DNA of 5,336 bases from DASWHK01 sp036398215 (lineage in GTDB: Bacteria > Acidobacteriota > UBA890), in assembly GCA_036398215.1 (NCBI GenBank), contig DASWHK010000203.1:1-5336 (forward strand), in the 5' to 3' direction. Made by a program: the position numbers and the translations under genes. Position 1 is the stretch's first letter. Each line of letters opens with the position of its first letter. The notes under the pieces were generated by a model. It searched no databases. It was not told the origin of the DNA and was given only the letters and a program-made list of their open reading frames with translations. Shown piece after piece: positions 5,012-5,336 of this stretch.

Positions 5012-5336
5012 ATGGTCAGGCTCTTCATCGACGCCGATGCCTGCCCGGTCAGGCAGGAGGCGCTCAAGGTCGCCGAACGACATGGGCTCGCCGTCTTCGT
5101 GGTCTCCAACGGCGGCATCCGGCCCAGCCGGTCGCCGCTGGTCGAGACGGTCATCGTGCCGGAGGGGCCGGACGCGGCCGACCGCTGGATCGCCGAGCGG
5201 ATCGGCCCCGGCGACGTCTGCGTCACCCAGGACGTTCCCCTCGCCGCCAAGTGCCTCGAGGCCGGCGCCCGGGCGCTGCGCAGCAACGGAGAGGCCTTCA
5301 CCCGGGCCAACATCGGCAACGCCCTCGCCCTCAGGG
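5012..5336 (+). CDS. YaiI/YqxD (DUF188, UPF0178) family protein, 3' end cut by window
   Basis: The frame from the ATG at 5012 runs off the right edge after 108 codons; the family is usually about 150 residues. It carries the family's hallmarks in order: the N-terminal IDADACPV (6-13), VSNGGIR (31-37), EGPDAADRWI (51-60), VTQDVPLAAK (71-80) and NGEAFTRANIGNALALR (92-108). These proteins have a PIN-like fold, in which clustered Asp residues would line a metal-binding nuclease-type site; here D7, D9, D54, D57 and D74 are the candidates. A biochemical role is not established as far as I know. The start is firm because the family motif begins six residues in, and GGTGGGA lies just upstream. It is divergent from the Bcr/CflA gene and the only plus-strand gene seen. 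Confidence 0.92.
   Translation, partial: MVRLFIDADACPVRQEALKVAERHGLAVFVVSNGGIRPSRSPLVETVIVPEGPDAADRWIAERIGPGDVCVTQDVPLAAKCLEAGARALRSNGEAFTRANIGNALALR

Overview
The window is GC-rich DNA from a proteobacterium. An alphaproteobacterium (Rhizobiales or Rhodospirillales type) is the best guess from codon usage and from the mix of transporter families, but no marker gene is present to prove it. Nearly everything is on the minus strand. Only a truncated gene at the right edge is on the plus strand. No rRNA, tRNA, CRISPR array, insertion sequence or phage gene is visible.

Layout from left to right. (1) Bases 1-437, minus: the N-terminal part of an MlaC/Ttg2D-family periplasmic phospholipid-binding protein, cut by the window edge. 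(2) 532-1734, minus: a 400-residue major facilitator (MFS) transporter resembling the fosmidomycin-resistance (Fsr) branch. (3) 1825-2727, minus: a 300-residue EamA-type DMT-superfamily exporter with a GTG start and a near-perfect ribosome binding site. (4) 2857-3063, minus: a 68-residue unrecognised small protein with two predicted membrane helices. (5) 3064-3608: about 545 bases without a confident gene. They hold a possible 47-codon ORF (3248-3391, minus), an AT-rich patch with two palindromic operator-like sites around a plausible minus-strand promoter (3423-3478), and several GC-rich hairpins. (6) 3609-4820, minus: a Bcr/CflA-family multidrug efflux MFS protein. (7) 4821-5011: a divergent intergenic region with two inverted repeats. 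(8) 5012-5336, plus: the first 108 residues of a YaiI/YqxD (DUF188) family protein, cut by the right edge.

The five well-supported minus-strand genes are co-directional, but gaps of about 90 bases or more separate them, so they need not form one tight operon. The common theme is the cell envelope: two MFS exporters, one drug/metabolite exporter, a small membrane protein and a lipid-transport periplasmic protein. The region most worth a second look is 3248-3480. There a 41% GC island carries a perfect 8-5-8 palindrome and a second 15-base palindrome, both with TGCGAAT half-sites reminiscent of Fur-type iron operators, and the only thing directly downstream is an uncharacterised small ORF. I see no evidence for a complete novel defence or biosynthetic system here.
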